A stretch of DNA of 64,000 nucleotides, taken from positions 124,001 through 188,000 of the forward strand of contig NZ_BMXQ01000002.1 of the NCBI RefSeq assembly GCF_014651835.1, written 5' to 3'. The notes under the pieces are model-generated. The model saw nothing but the letters and a program-made list of their open reading frames with translations, was not told the DNA's origin and made no database searches. Origin of the DNA: Pigmentiphaga litoralis (GTDB lineage: Bacteria; Pseudomonadota; Gammaproteobacteria; Burkholderiales; Burkholderiaceae_B). The stretch's first letter is position 1. Every line of letters starts with the position of its first letter. The position numbers and the translations under genes were made by a program. Shown here one piece after another: positions 55,349 through 64,000 of this stretch.

Positions 55349-55858
55349 ATGGCTGAATCGTCCACCAAGAACCTGCTCGTCCAGCCTACCTTTGGGTGGA
55401 TGCGCCTGAAGTTGAGCCGCCTGATCGCCTTTGGTTTCGGCAGCGGTCTGATCAAGCCCGCGCCGGGCACCTGGGGCACCCTGCTGGCCTGGCTGCTGTG
55501 GCAGCCCGTGTCGATGATCACGTCGCCCGGAGCCATGGCCCTTTTCTTGCTGCTGGCGTTTGGCATCGGCGTGTGGGCCTGTGACCGGGTCGGCCGCGAG
55601 CTGGGCGTGGGCGACTACAGTGGCCTGGTCTGGGACGAGGTCGTCGCCTTCTGGGTCGTGCTGTGGATGATTCCCGACACGGCCATGGCGCAAGCCTTCG
55701 GCTTCCTGCTGTTCCGTCTTTTCGACATCCTGAAACCGCCGCCGATCGCGTATTTCGACAAACGGTTCAAGAGCGGCCTGGGCGTGATGTGGGACGATCT
55801 CGTGGCCGCGTTCTACGCGGTCCTGGTGTTTGCGCTGGCGTCGCGGCTGTTTGGCTGA
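55349..55858 (+). CDS. pgpA: Phosphatidylglycerophosphatase A
   Basis: PgpA removes phosphate from phosphatidylglycerophosphate in the inner membrane. The 169-residue protein has GFGSGLIKPAPGTWGTL, membrane segments from about residue 45, WDEVVAFWVVLW and FRLFDILKPPPI, all family marks. It is closely spaced after thiL. Confidence 0.95.
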   Translation: MAESSTKNLLVQPTFGWMRLKLSRLIAFGFGSGLIKPAPGTWGTLLAWLLWQPVSMITSPGAMALFLLLAFGIGVWACDRVGRELGVGDYSGLVWDEVVAFWVVLWMIPDTAMAQAFGFLLFRLFDILKPPPIAYFDKRFKSGLGVMWDDLVAAFYAVLVFALASRLFG

Positions 55859-55883
55859 CCCGGCCTTTTGTATGGAGACGTAG

Positions 55884-56384
55884 ATGTTCGATCCGAAGAC
55901 CCTGATACTGGCCGAACAGGTCGTCAAACGTCTGAGCATGGGCGGGCGTGTGCTGGCCACCGCGGAATCCTGCACGGGCGGGCTGGTCGCCGGCGCCATC
56001 ACCGCGATTGCGGGGTCGAGCGTGTGCTTCGACCGCGGCTACGTCACCTACAGCAACGACGCCAAATCGCAGGAAATCGGCGTGCGTGAAGACACCCTGA
56101 AAGCCCACGGCGCGGTCAGCGAAGCCACAGCCCTGGAAATGGCCATTGGCGCCCTGGAAGGCAGCCAGGCCAACGTGGCGGTGTCTACCACCGGCATCGC
56201 CGGGCCGGGCGGCGCGACCGAAGGCAAACCCGTCGGCATGGTGTGCTTTGCGTGGGCCTGGGAAAGCCCCGAAGGCCGTTGCACCCGCATGCTGACCGAC
56301 GTCTTTCCGGGCGACCGCACCGACGTGCGCGAAGCCGCCGTGCAGGTCGCGCTGCGGGGCTTGCTGGATATGCCGGCAGCCTGA
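55884..56384 (+). CDS. pncC: CinA-family nicotinamide-nucleotide amidohydrolase (PncC)
   Basis: The 166-residue protein is a stand-alone CinA C-terminal domain with ATAESCTGGLVAGAITAIAG, YVTYSNDAKSQ and STTGIAGPGGATEGKPVG. It converts nicotinamide mononucleotide to nicotinic acid mononucleotide. It lies 25 bases after pgpA with TGGAGACG upstream, the last gene of the riboflavin/thiL run. Confidence 0.94.
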   Translation: MFDPKTLILAEQVVKRLSMGGRVLATAESCTGGLVAGAITAIAGSSVCFDRGYVTYSNDAKSQEIGVREDTLKAHGAVSEATALEMAIGALEGSQANVAVSTTGIAGPGGATEGKPVGMVCFAWAWESPEGRCTRMLTDVFPGDRTDVREAAVQVALRGLLDMPAA

Positions 56385-56431
56385 GGGCAGAGGGCAGGGA
56401 GTCTGCCGTCCCGGGCTCCACCGGCCTGCCG

Positions 56432-58903
56432 TCAGAAGCTCCCCCGCACGGTCAGCATCACATTGCGCGGATTGCCGTAATAATTGTTGCCGGTCAGCGT
56501 GTTGTACGCGGGGATGTAATACCGCTTGTCGAACACATTGTTCAGGTTCAGCGCCACCGACACGTTGCGATTGACCTGGTAGGCCGCCCGCGTGCTCCAC
56601 ACCGAATAGCCGCCCAATTCGAAGCGGCGGTCCGAACTGATCGTGGCGCTTTGCACATTCACGCCGCCGCCCACGCGCACGCGGTTCAGGTCGCCGGGCA
56701 AGGTGTAATCGGACCACAGGCGCAGCATGTGCTTCGGGGTCCACGTGCTGAATTCCTTGCCGGCAAGATCCGGGTCTTCCAGAAACTTCGTGGTGTTGAA
56801 GGTATAGCCCGCCGACAGTTGCAGGCCGGTCATTACCTGCCCGCTGATCTCGGCTTCGATCCCCTGGCTGCGCACCTTGCCCGACGCGCGCGAGCAATAC
56901 CACGCGCCGCATTCGTCCCGCAGCCCGGCCGCATAATCGTTCACGGCGCGGTTCTTCTGATCGTAGCGAAAGACCGCCAGCGACGCATTGGCCCGTCCGT
57001 CCATCAGTTCGCCTTTCACGCCCGCCTCGATATTGCCGCCCGTGATCGATGGCAGGATGGCTTGCCCCACCGCCCGGTTCGTTTGCGGAATGAAAACCTG
57101 CGCGTAGCTGGCGTACGCCGACCATTGCGGGTTGATGGCATAGACGGCGCCCGCATAGGGCGTCACTTTGGCCGGGGTGTCGTTGGTGCTGGGGGCGCCT
57201 GCGGTCGCGCCCGTGCGCGCGGCATAGCGGAAGTCGTACCAGCCCACGCGGCCGCCCGCGATCAAGGTCAGCGGCTGCGTGACCTGCAAGCGCCACGTGC
57301 CGTAGATGCCTTTCTGTTCGACGTCGTACTGACTGAAGGTCGCGCTGCCGCGGGCGGCGATGCTGTCGAAGTCCTGGCGCGGCCGCGCCGTGTCGATGTT
57401 GAAAATGTTGACGCCCGGGGTGAACAGCCGCGCGTAGGCGTCGTCGGTGGTGTAGGACGAATAGTTGCCACCGACAAGCACTTCCTGCTTCATGCCCAAG
57501 GCATCGAACTTGCCGGTCAGCACGGCGTCGAGTCCCCGGTTCCGGTTCGAAAACCGGACGGCGTAATCGGCATAACGCGGCCCGCTGCCGTCCGGCGCCA
57601 CCGCGCCGGTCACGAATTGATAGGCCGAAGCGTTCTTCTCATTCATTGCAAGTGCCGACACCTTGACCGACCATGCGTCGTCGAATCGATGCGCCAGGTC
57701 GGCATACAGCGTGGTCTGCTCATTGCGGCTCGTGTTCCAGTCCGACCCGGTATAGGTGGACCGGGGCAGACCGAGGTCGGCGCCCGTCGCGTAGCGCGGC
57801 ACGCCTATGAAATTGGGCCGGCTCCGGGTGATCTGGTTGCTGATGCCCAGGCCGACCGTGGTCCGGGGCGAGATGTCGTAGTCCAGGGCGGCATACACGG
57901 TTTGCGTGTTCTGTCCGGCCTGGTCGATGAAGGAATTGCCCCTGTCGTAGTCAATGAGGGCGCGGCCGCGCAGGGTGCCTTCGTCATTGAGCGCGCCGCC
58001 CGCATCCAGTTGCAGGCCGTACCGGTCCCAGGAACCGGCCTTGCCGGTCGCGGTAAAGAGGCGTTCGCGCGTGCCGCGTTTGCGCACCAGGTTGATCGCG
58101 CCGCCGGGGCTGTTCGCGCCTTGCAGAAGGCCCGAGGCGCCACGCAGGAATTCCAGGCGATCAACGATGGCCGTGGTCTCGGTCAGGTAGCTGCCCAGCG
58201 AATACACGTTGCGGGGCACGGGCACGCCATCGTATTGCAGGGCTTCGATATCGAAGCCGCGCGAGAACATGAACATCCCGGGGCCAGGCGACTTGGTCGA
58301 CGTCATGCCCGTGGTGTTGATCAGGGCTTCGGTCAGGTTGGTGATGTTCTGGTCGTCCATCCGCTGCCGCGTCAGCACGCTCACGGACTGCGGAATGTCT
58401 TTCAGGGCCTGCTGCGTCTTGCCCAGCGTGACCGCACGCGTCGTGTACGAACCGGTGCCTTCCGTGGTCGCGGCGGAATCGGCCTGTCCGATCACCGTCA
58501 CGGCCGCCAGGGTGGTGGCCTCCGGCCGCAGGGTCGGCATGTCGGCGGCCTTGCGCAGCGTGTAGCTGCCGTCGGGCCGCGGTGTCAGTTCGAGCCCGCT
58601 GCCCGCCAGCAGGCGGCGCGCCACGTCATCGGCCGGATAGGTGCCCGACACGGCCGGGCTGCTGAGCCCGTCGGTCAGCGCCGGGTCGAACGACAGGGCA
58701 ATGCCCGCATCGACCGCAAAACGCGACAGGGCGCGGCCCAGCGGACCTGCCCCGATATCGTAGGCGCGCGGGGCCACGCTGTTCAGGGGGCGCGGGTCGG
58801 CGGCATACGCCAGGGGCAGGTGGGCGGCGGCCAGGGCGACGCCCAGCAGGGCAAGGCGAAACGTGGGGTGCCACCGGCAGGTGGCAGGGCGAACGACGGG
58901 CAT
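56432..58903 (-). CDS. TonB-dependent siderophore receptor with STN signalling domain
   Basis: The 823-residue outer-membrane receptor has a signal peptide (ALAAAHLPLAYA), an N-terminal STN domain (about 40-120, with RALSRFAVDAGIALSFDPAL), a plug with DIPQSVSVLTRQRM and LYGQGANSPGG-like loop (LLQGANSPGGAINLV), and a beta barrel ending VRGSF. The STN domain passes a signal to FecR, so the receptor controls its own sigma factor. The start at 58903 (AAGG 8 bases upstream) gives a better signal peptide than the TTG at 58963. The ligand is probably a ferric siderophore. Confidence 0.93.
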   Translation of the reverse strand: MPVVRPATCRWHPTFRLALLGVALAAAHLPLAYAADPRPLNSVAPRAYDIGAGPLGRALSRFAVDAGIALSFDPALTDGLSSPAVSGTYPADDVARRLLAGSGLELTPRPDGSYTLRKAADMPTLRPEATTLAAVTVIGQADSAATTEGTGSYTTRAVTLGKTQQALKDIPQSVSVLTRQRMDDQNITNLTEALINTTGMTSTKSPGPGMFMFSRGFDIEALQYDGVPVPRNVYSLGSYLTETTAIVDRLEFLRGASGLLQGANSPGGAINLVRKRGTRERLFTATGKAGSWDRYGLQLDAGGALNDEGTLRGRALIDYDRGNSFIDQAGQNTQTVYAALDYDISPRTTVGLGISNQITRSRPNFIGVPRYATGADLGLPRSTYTGSDWNTSRNEQTTLYADLAHRFDDAWSVKVSALAMNEKNASAYQFVTGAVAPDGSGPRYADYAVRFSNRNRGLDAVLTGKFDALGMKQEVLVGGNYSSYTTDDAYARLFTPGVNIFNIDTARPRQDFDSIAARGSATFSQYDVEQKGIYGTWRLQVTQPLTLIAGGRVGWYDFRYAARTGATAGAPSTNDTPAKVTPYAGAVYAINPQWSAYASYAQVFIPQTNRAVGQAILPSITGGNIEAGVKGELMDGRANASLAVFRYDQKNRAVNDYAAGLRDECGAWYCSRASGKVRSQGIEAEISGQVMTGLQLSAGYTFNTTKFLEDPDLAGKEFSTWTPKHMLRLWSDYTLPGDLNRVRVGGGVNVQSATISSDRRFELGGYSVWSTRAAYQVNRNVSVALNLNNVFDKRYYIPAYNTLTGNNYYGNPRNVMLTVRGSF

Positions 58904-58987
58904 GGGGTGGGCCTTACGGTTGGACGGACAAAGGGTGTCTCTATCCAAGTCGTATGAGCGCAAGAAAAGTGTCAGTCCGTCGACACA

Positions 58988-59959
58988 TCACTGTGGCGGG
59001 CGCGCGGCAAGGGTGACCCAGTAGCCACCCAGCCGACGGTGCACGGATACCGGGTAGGTGTCCGCCAGCATGGCAAGCGCCCGGTCCGTATCGGTGATCG
59101 GGAAGGCGCCCGAGACCCGCAGATGGGCAATGGCCGGGTCGCACGACACGACACCGCTGCGGTAGCGGGCCAGTTCGTCGAGCACATCGGACAGGCCTTG
59201 GTCATCGGCCAGCAGCATGCCCTGCGTCCAGGCGGCAATGCTGTCGTCGGCAACCGAAATCGCCCCCACTGCGTGATCCGAAAACCGCGTTTGCCGACCC
59301 GCCGACAGCACCATTTGCGCACCCGGGCCGCCGTGTCGTGGCGTGATGCGAACCGCCCCATCAAGGACAGCGAGCCGCGTCCTGCCGGTGTCCTGGCGCA
59401 CGGTAAATCGGGTGCCCAGCGCCTGCATCGCGCCTTGGGCGGTAAGTACCTGGAAAGGCCTTTGAAGCGCGGCCGGGTCGGCAGCGGTGTCGATCAGGAT
59501 GTCGCCGGCAATCAGGCGCACCGTGCGGTCTGTCGCGGTGAACATCACGTCGATGGCGCTGGCCGTGCCCAGCACGACGCGGCTGCCGTCGGCCAGTTGC
59601 ACCCGCCGTGTCTCGCCCGTCACCGTCTGGTAGTCGGCTGTGCGACGTTGCCAGCCTTGGGTTTGCGTGACCAGCCAGCCCGCAGGCGCCAGCGCCAGCA
59701 AGGAAGCGAGTTTGGCGATTGCGGCGCGCCGTCGGGGGTCGGCCTTCCGGCCCAGCACGGGCAGCGCAACCTGCGGGGGCAGGGCGCCCAGGTTCTGCAT
59801 CAGCCGTTCCGCGCGGGCCCAGGCGCGCGCGTGATCGGCGCTGCCCGCCAGCCAGCGCGCGTGGGCGGCGCGGTCGTCGTCACTGACCTGGCCGGCCTGC
59901 CATCGGACCAGATAGTCCGCGGCCTCTTCCAGGATGTGGTCGGGCAGGGTGGCGGTCAT
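58988..59959 (-). CDS. FecR-type anti-sigma/signal transducer
   Basis: The 323-residue protein has an N-terminal cytoplasmic part (EEAADYLVRWQAGQVSDDDR and WLAGSADHARAWARAE), one transmembrane segment near residue 90 (ASLLALAPAGWLVT) and a periplasmic FecR domain (GETRRVQLADGSRVVLGTAS). It passes the signal from the receptor's STN domain to the ECF sigma factor. The ATG at 59959 overlaps the sigma stop (ATGA). Confidence 0.93.
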   Translation of the reverse strand: MTATLPDHILEEAADYLVRWQAGQVSDDDRAAHARWLAGSADHARAWARAERLMQNLGALPPQVALPVLGRKADPRRRAAIAKLASLLALAPAGWLVTQTQGWQRRTADYQTVTGETRRVQLADGSRVVLGTASAIDVMFTATDRTVRLIAGDILIDTAADPAALQRPFQVLTAQGAMQALGTRFTVRQDTGRTRLAVLDGAVRITPRHGGPGAQMVLSAGRQTRFSDHAVGAISVADDSIAAWTQGMLLADDQGLSDVLDELARYRSGVVSCDPAIAHLRVSGAFPITDTDRALAMLADTYPVSVHRRLGGYWVTLAARPPQ

Positions 59960-60459
59960 TCCATCAGGCTCAGGCACTGCACGAACGCCTGCTTCATGTA
60001 GCGCTTCACGGTCGAGAGCGACACCTTCAGGCGCTCGGCAATCGCGTCATAGGTCATGCCTTCCAGCTGCGACATCAAAAAAGCCTGCTTGGCCGCCGCG
60101 GGCAGCGCGTCCAGCATCGCGTCGATCTCGTGCAGGGTCTGCAGGATGGATAGCCGGTATTCGGGCGAGGGGGTCTCGGGCTCGGGCAGCAGCGCCAGGG
60201 TGTCCAGGTAGGCCCGTTCCAGCGCCTGCCGCCGGTAGCGGTTGACCAGCACATTCCTGGCAATGGCGGCCAGGTAGGCGCGCGGCTGTTCGACAGGACC
60301 GGGACGGCGCGAAGTCAGCAGGCCGACGAAGGTATCGTGCGCCAGGTCGGCGGCATCGGCGGGATTGCCCAGCTTCTTGCGCAACCAGCCGGATAGCCAG
60401 CCGTGATGGTCGCAGTACAGCGCCGTGACGTGCGGGTCGGAAGATTCGATGACGGCCAT
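59956..60459 (-). CDS. FecI-like ECF sigma factor
   Basis: The 167-residue sigma factor has region 2 (LSGWLRKKLGNPADAADLAH, DTFVGLL) and region 4 (MSQLEGMTYDAIAERLKVS and TVKRYMKQAF), as in FecI/PvdS-type iron sigma factors. The ATG at 60459 has GGAG 5 bases upstream; an upstream start adds an unlikely extension. It heads the fecI-fecR-receptor unit and should read the receptor promoter. Confidence 0.93.
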   Translation of the reverse strand: MAVIESSDPHVTALYCDHHGWLSGWLRKKLGNPADAADLAHDTFVGLLTSRRPGPVEQPRAYLAAIARNVLVNRYRRQALERAYLDTLALLPEPETPSPEYRLSILQTLHEIDAMLDALPAAAKQAFLMSQLEGMTYDAIAERLKVSLSTVKRYMKQAFVQCLSLME

Positions 60460-60500
60460 GACCACTCCAGACAAGGGAGCGACAGGGCCCCGGGTCATTG

Positions 60501-60530
60501 AATAGGAATTGTTCGCATTATAGTCATGCG
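60501..60530 (-). promoter_or_regulatory. Candidate Fur-type site upstream of the ECF sigma gene
   Basis: The AT-rich block (AATAGGAATTGTTCGCATTATAG) stands out in GC-rich DNA, 45-65 bases before the sigma start, and resembles a degenerate Fur box (about half of the 19 consensus positions). It overlaps the LysR stop. The match is weak, so this is a candidate only. Confidence 0.3.
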
Positions 60531-61438
60531 TTCACCGTCGTCCACAAGGCCTCGGCCGCATCCGACATCACCACCGGCTGGCGATACAGCCGGATCTCCA
60601 GCGGCAACTGCCAGGCTTCATCGCCTGTGACGGCCAGGCGGCCGCTGGCCAGTTCATCGGCAATCAGCCGTTTCGGCAGCCAGGCCAGGCCCCGGCCTTC
60701 CAGCGCCAGGCTTTTCAACACCAGGGCATGGTGCCCGGTGAATACCGTGTGGAAGGGCGCGTCCTTGGCGGACACTGCGCGCAGGCGGCCGCGCATGATG
60801 CGGCCCACGCCAGACGCATCGCTGTAGGCCAGCAAGGGCAGTGACGCGCCCTCATCCAGCCTGAAGCGGGGCGCCCCTCGCGCGTCCACCGCCGATACCG
60901 GCGCCAGCAGGTCGTCTTCCAGCTTGACCCAGGCCACGCCCGCTTCGTCCAGCCGGTTCGGCACCGCGTCGTGCGCGTAGCACATCAGAAACTGCGCGCG
61001 CCGCTGCAGCATCAGTTCTTCGCACCCCAAAGTGCTGTCCGACATCATCTCGATCGGCCCCAGCGCGCCCTGCGCTTCGATGCGCCCCAGCCACTGCGGA
61101 AAGTAGCCCAGCGACAGCGCATGCGTGGCCGCAAAGCGCAGGCTGGCCACGCTCTGGTCGTGCGCCATGCGGGCCTTGATGCGCGCGGCTATCAGGCGCG
61201 CCAGCACGTCTTCGGTCAGGGGCAGGAAACGTTTGCCGGCGGCGGTCAGCGTGGCCGGGTGCGCGCCGCGATCCACCAGGTCGGCGCCCACCCACTCTTC
61301 AAGCGCGCGGATATGGCGGCTGAACGCGGGTTGCGCGATGGTGCGCGCTTCGGCCGCGCGCGAAAAACTGCCCGTCTCGGCCAAGGTCACGAAGTCTTCG
61401 AGCCACTCGATGTCGAGGGGTCGGTTGCCGGGTCCCAT
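60524..61438 (-). CDS. LysR-family transcriptional regulator
   Basis: The 304-residue protein has the helix-turn-helix FVTLAETGSFSRAAEARTIA and AFSRHIRALEEWVGADLVDR. The start at 61438 (MGPGNRPLDIEWL) is preferred over an in-frame upstream ATG in the regulatory spacer. It is divergent from the DapA-family and Bug genes, its likely targets, with 107 bases between starts. Confidence 0.92.
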   Translation of the reverse strand: MGPGNRPLDIEWLEDFVTLAETGSFSRAAEARTIAQPAFSRHIRALEEWVGADLVDRGAHPATLTAAGKRFLPLTEDVLARLIAARIKARMAHDQSVASLRFAATHALSLGYFPQWLGRIEAQGALGPIEMMSDSTLGCEELMLQRRAQFLMCYAHDAVPNRLDEAGVAWVKLEDDLLAPVSAVDARGAPRFRLDEGASLPLLAYSDASGVGRIMRGRLRAVSAKDAPFHTVFTGHHALVLKSLALEGRGLAWLPKRLIADELASGRLAVTGDEAWQLPLEIRLYRQPVVMSDAAEALWTTVNA

Positions 61439-61545
61439 GCTGCCGATGCTCCGTGGATAGATGTATGCGATTCGAGTATTGGACCGCCCGGGCGCAGGCG
61501 GCAATGATGCAGCCATTCTACTCACACCAAGACACCGGAGACGCC

Positions 61546-62484
61546 ATGCCCTCGATCACCAATTACCACGGAATCATCCCCGCCATTTCGTGCCCGTTCA
61601 CGCCCGACCACCGCATCGACGAGCCCGCGCTGCGCAAGCTGGCGTCGTGGCTGGCAGGCCATGATGGCGTCGTCGCGATCATGACCAACGGCCATACGGG
61701 GGAAGTGTTTTCCCTCACGCCGGCCGAGCGCGCCGAAGTCACGCGCATCGTTGCTTCGGAACTGGAAGGCAGGATGCCGGTGATCTCGTCCATCGTGTGC
61801 GAAGGCGTGGTCGAAGCCGCCGAGCATGCCCGCGCCGCCCAGGCCGCTGGCGCCAAGGCGCTGGACGTCATGCCGCCGCACCACTGGTTGCGCTTCGGCT
61901 TCACACCGGGGCATGCGCTGGAATATTTCGAAGCCATCCACCGTGCGGCGCCCGAACTGGATCTGGTGTGCCACGTCTATCCCGCATGGACACGTGCTTC
62001 GTACTCGTCGCAACTGCTGGCCGACCTGGCCCGCCTGCCGTACCTGGCCGCCTTCAAGGTCGGCCAGCGCGACATGAACAAATATGCCCGCGACATCCAG
62101 GCGATTCGTGACGCCGACGCCACCAAGGCCATCCTGACCTGCCACGACGAATACCTGCTGGCCTCGATGGTGCAGGGCGTGGACGGCGCGCTGGTCGGCT
62201 TCGCCACCTTCATCCCGCAACTGATCATCGACCTGTGGAATGCCGTGAAGGCCGGCGACCTGAAAAAGGCGCAGGACGTGCAGGCGCTGATCACGCCACT
62301 CAAGGACGCGGTGTACGGCGGCGGCGAGCCGACCGGCGAAGCGCACGCGCGCATGAAGGCCGGCATGTACCTGGCCGGCGTGATCGCCGATCCCACCGTG
62401 CGCCCGCCCACCGAAGCGCCGACCGCTGCCGACAACGAGGCGTTGCGGGCCGGGCTGCGCAAGGCGGGGCTGCTGGCGCGATAG
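61546..62484 (+). CDS. Dihydrodipicolinate synthase (DapA) family lyase
   Basis: The 312-residue TIM-barrel enzyme has IMTNGHTGEVFSLTPAERAEV and MPPHHWLRFG, and Schiff-base Lys in YLAAFKVGQRDMNK (near residue 165). DapA relatives cleave or make keto-acid bonds through this Lys. With a LysR regulator and a Bug gene, a catabolic aldolase role is more likely than lysine synthesis. The ATG at 61546 follows CGGAGACGCC. Confidence 0.87.
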   Translation: MPSITNYHGIIPAISCPFTPDHRIDEPALRKLASWLAGHDGVVAIMTNGHTGEVFSLTPAERAEVTRIVASELEGRMPVISSIVCEGVVEAAEHARAAQAAGAKALDVMPPHHWLRFGFTPGHALEYFEAIHRAAPELDLVCHVYPAWTRASYSSQLLADLARLPYLAAFKVGQRDMNKYARDIQAIRDADATKAILTCHDEYLLASMVQGVDGALVGFATFIPQLIIDLWNAVKAGDLKKAQDVQALITPLKDAVYGGGEPTGEAHARMKAGMYLAGVIADPTVRPPTEAPTAADNEALRAGLRKAGLLAR

Positions 62485-62654
62485 GCGTCGCGGCATGGCG
62501 TTGCCGCTTCGACGCGAACGCTTGCGTTGTGGCGGCTCCCTGCCGCATCGATCTGCAGAATCCCGCCACGGCCTGAATTTTTGGCATCGGATCGCGGCGA
62601 CCATTGGCCGCACCGTGCCGCGGCCATCATAAGAAAGATATCGGAGACACCTTC

Positions 62655-63617
62655 ATGCTACGCACCTTTGCTGCGCGCGCCCTTGTGGCCGCCTTTGCCC
62701 TGATTCCGGCCACCGCGGCGCTTGCCGATACGTGGCCGTCGAAACAGGTCCGCATGCTGATCCCGTTCCCTCCGGGCGGCACGCTCGACACCGTGGGTCG
62801 CCTGCTTGCACAGAAACTGACCGAACAGACCGGCCAGCAATTCGTGGTTGAAAACCGTGCCGGCGGCAACGGCATCATCGGCGCCGACGCCGTCGCCAAG
62901 GCCCCGGCCGACGGCTACACCCTGCTGTTCAACGCCTCGACGTTCACCACGACGCCGATGACGATGAAGGCGCCGTTCGACGTCATCAAGGACTATCAAC
63001 CCATTGCCCTGGTCGCCCAGGCGCCGCTGGCCGTCGCCGTCAACAAGGACCTGCCCTTCAATGATGTGAAAGGGATGTTGAGCTACGCGAAAGCCAACCC
63101 CGGCAAGCTCAGCTTTGCGGTGGGGTCCACCGGGTCCGCCGGACAGCTCGCCACCGAACTGCTGCGCCGTGCAGGCGACATGGAATACCTGGTCGTGCCC
63201 TACAAAGGCTCGGCGCCCGCGTATCAAGGCCTGGTCGGCGGCATGATCTCCGGCTTTATCGACCCGATCCTGGGTTCCATGTCGTACTACAAAGGCGGCA
63301 TGCTGAAGATCCTGGCCGTCACCTCCAAATCGCGCGTCCCGACCCTGCCCGACGTGCCGACCGTGGGCGAGACCATTCCGGGCTACGAGTTCTACAGCTG
63401 GTACGGTCTGTGGGGTCCAGCCAAGCTGCCGATGGACATCGCCAAAAAGCTCAACGCCGAGGTCAACAAAGCACTGGCCGGCGACATGCGTGACCGGCTT
63501 GAACAGCAGGGCCTGATGCTGCAACCCGGATCGATCGACGACTTCGTGGCCTTTCAGAAAGACGACATGGCGCGGTCGCTCAAGATCGTGACGGAGGGGA
63601 ATATTCGTGCCGAATGA
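62655..63617 (+). CDS. Bug (TctC) family periplasmic substrate-binding protein
   Basis: The 320-residue exported protein has a signal peptide ending near AALADTWPSK and the marks RMLIPFPPGGTLDTVGRLL, FVVENRAGGNGI, ADGYTLLFN and YLVVPYKGSAPAY. The ATG at 62655 has GGAGA 9 bases upstream. It follows the DapA-family gene by 170 bases, and its stop overlaps the GTG start of the SDR gene, so the three probably form one operon. Confidence 0.92.
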   Translation: MLRTFAARALVAAFALIPATAALADTWPSKQVRMLIPFPPGGTLDTVGRLLAQKLTEQTGQQFVVENRAGGNGIIGADAVAKAPADGYTLLFNASTFTTTPMTMKAPFDVIKDYQPIALVAQAPLAVAVNKDLPFNDVKGMLSYAKANPGKLSFAVGSTGSAGQLATELLRRAGDMEYLVVPYKGSAPAYQGLVGGMISGFIDPILGSMSYYKGGMLKILAVTSKSRVPTLPDVPTVGETIPGYEFYSWYGLWGPAKLPMDIAKKLNAEVNKALAGDMRDRLEQQGLMLQPGSIDDFVAFQKDDMARSLKIVTEGNIRAE

Positions 63618-64000
63618 ACACGGATCACAGACGGGTAAGGGCGCGTCTGCCGCAAGCGGACCGACGACCGGGACCGGGGCAGGCACGGCGGCTCGTCACG
63701 CGGTCGTCACGGGCAGCAGTTCCGGCATCGGCAAAGCCATCGCGACCGGTCTGCTGGCCGAGGGCTGGCAGGTCAGCGGTCTGGACGTTGCTCCGCCCAC
63801 GCTGGATCATGCGGGCTTTCGTTCGATCACGGTGGACCTGCGCAACGTGGACGCCATGGTCGCCGCTGCCCGCGAACTGACTGAGGTGGCAGCCTTCGTC
63901 CACGCGGCGGGTGTACTGAGGGTGGGCGCCCTGGGCGAGCTCGATGCATCTGCTGGCGCGTTGATGTGGCAATTGCATGTGCAGGCGGCATCCGTGCTGG
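63607..64000 (+). CDS. SDR-family oxidoreductase, 5' part (cut by window end)
   Basis: From a GTG at 63607 (GGAGGGG upstream) the frame reads a 32-residue Gly/Ala/Thr-rich head and then HAVVTGSSSGIGKAIATGLL, the short-chain dehydrogenase cofactor site, with FVHAAGVLRVG near residue 100 in place of NNAG. The gene is open at the window end, so the catalytic Tyr/Lys cannot be seen. It overlaps the Bug stop by 11 bases and is probably the oxidoreductase of the LysR/DapA/Bug operon. Confidence 0.8.
   Translation, partial: MPNEHGSQTGKGASAASGPTTGTGAGTAARHAVVTGSSSGIGKAIATGLLAEGWQVSGLDVAPPTLDHAGFRSITVDLRNVDAMVAAARELTEVAAFVHAAGVLRVGALGELDASAGALMWQLHVQAASVL

Noticed and set aside
56243-58957. Long open frame opposite the TonB receptor (904 codons, plus)
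   Set aside because: Antisense to a gene with signal, STN, plug and barrel features; the product is Arg/Gly/His-rich and unlike any family.

Overview
The window looks like chromosomal DNA of a high-GC betaproteobacterium of the Alcaligenaceae type (Bordetella/Achromobacter-like). The reasons are the gene content (five Bug/TctC-type periplasmic binding proteins, an aerobic benzoyl-CoA 'box' cluster, and a ribBA gene whose second domain is degenerate), the uniformly GC-rich codons, and the housekeeping order glyA-nrdR-ribD-ribE ... ribBA-ribH-nusB-thiL-pgpA-cinA. I see no transposase, integrase, tRNA, rRNA or CRISPR array. Assignment is from recognised motifs and context only; no database search was made.

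Layout. 0.1-1.4 kb: a YbhB/PEBP-like protein and a histidine phosphatase. 1.5-4.3 kb: a small catabolic locus (Bug protein, GntR regulator, amidohydrolase). 4.4-8.5 kb: a housekeeping block, glyA (behind a clear ZTP/pfl riboswitch), nrdR, ribD, ribE. 8.5-11.9 kb: LysR regulator, FAD oxidoreductase, Bug protein. 12.1-17.4 kb: two tandem copies of a lipoprotein subtilisin/kexin-like protease, each followed by a small exported protein that looks like a detached I9-type propeptide/chaperone. 17.5-34.8 kb: a complete aerobic benzoate (box) regulon with a branched-chain-type ABC transporter, alpha/beta hydrolase, benzoate-CoA ligase, BoxD, DUF4863 protein, BoxR, BoxC, BoxB, BoxA, two enoyl-CoA hydratases and a MaoC protein. 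34.9-35.5 kb: a SYLF-domain lipoprotein.

36.1-40.9 kb: a LysR-controlled cluster (amidohydrolase, Bug, carboxymuconolactone-decarboxylase-like protein, two paralogous alpha/beta-barrel proteins) carrying a repeated GATATC-N9-GATATC operator. 41.2-50.0 kb: a monooxygenase / amidohydrolase / maleate-isomerase-like / Bug / GntR operon and a nearby divergent CoA-transferase / maleate-isomerase-like / SDR versus HMG-CoA-lyase-like locus, joined by a shared TTGTCCGGACAA palindrome. 50.1-51.9 kb: an orphan XdhC and TrhO. 52.1-56.4 kb: ribBA-ribH-nusB-thiL-pgpA-cinA. 56.4-60.5 kb: an iron-type surface signalling system (ECF sigma, FecR, STN-TonB receptor). 60.5-64.0 kb: LysR, DapA-family lyase, Bug, and an SDR gene that runs off the end.

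How the parts fit. The box genes form one pathway: uptake, CoA activation by BclA, epoxidation by BoxA/BoxB, ring opening by BoxC, aldehyde oxidation by BoxD, then beta-oxidation by the hydratases. BoxR binding sites (TGCA-N6-TGCA type) lie on the -10 elements of boxC and boxR. The riboflavin genes appear split by about 43 kb of mainly accessory DNA. The items most worth attention are the duplicated protease plus external-chaperone cassettes and the two regulons deduced from shared operators.
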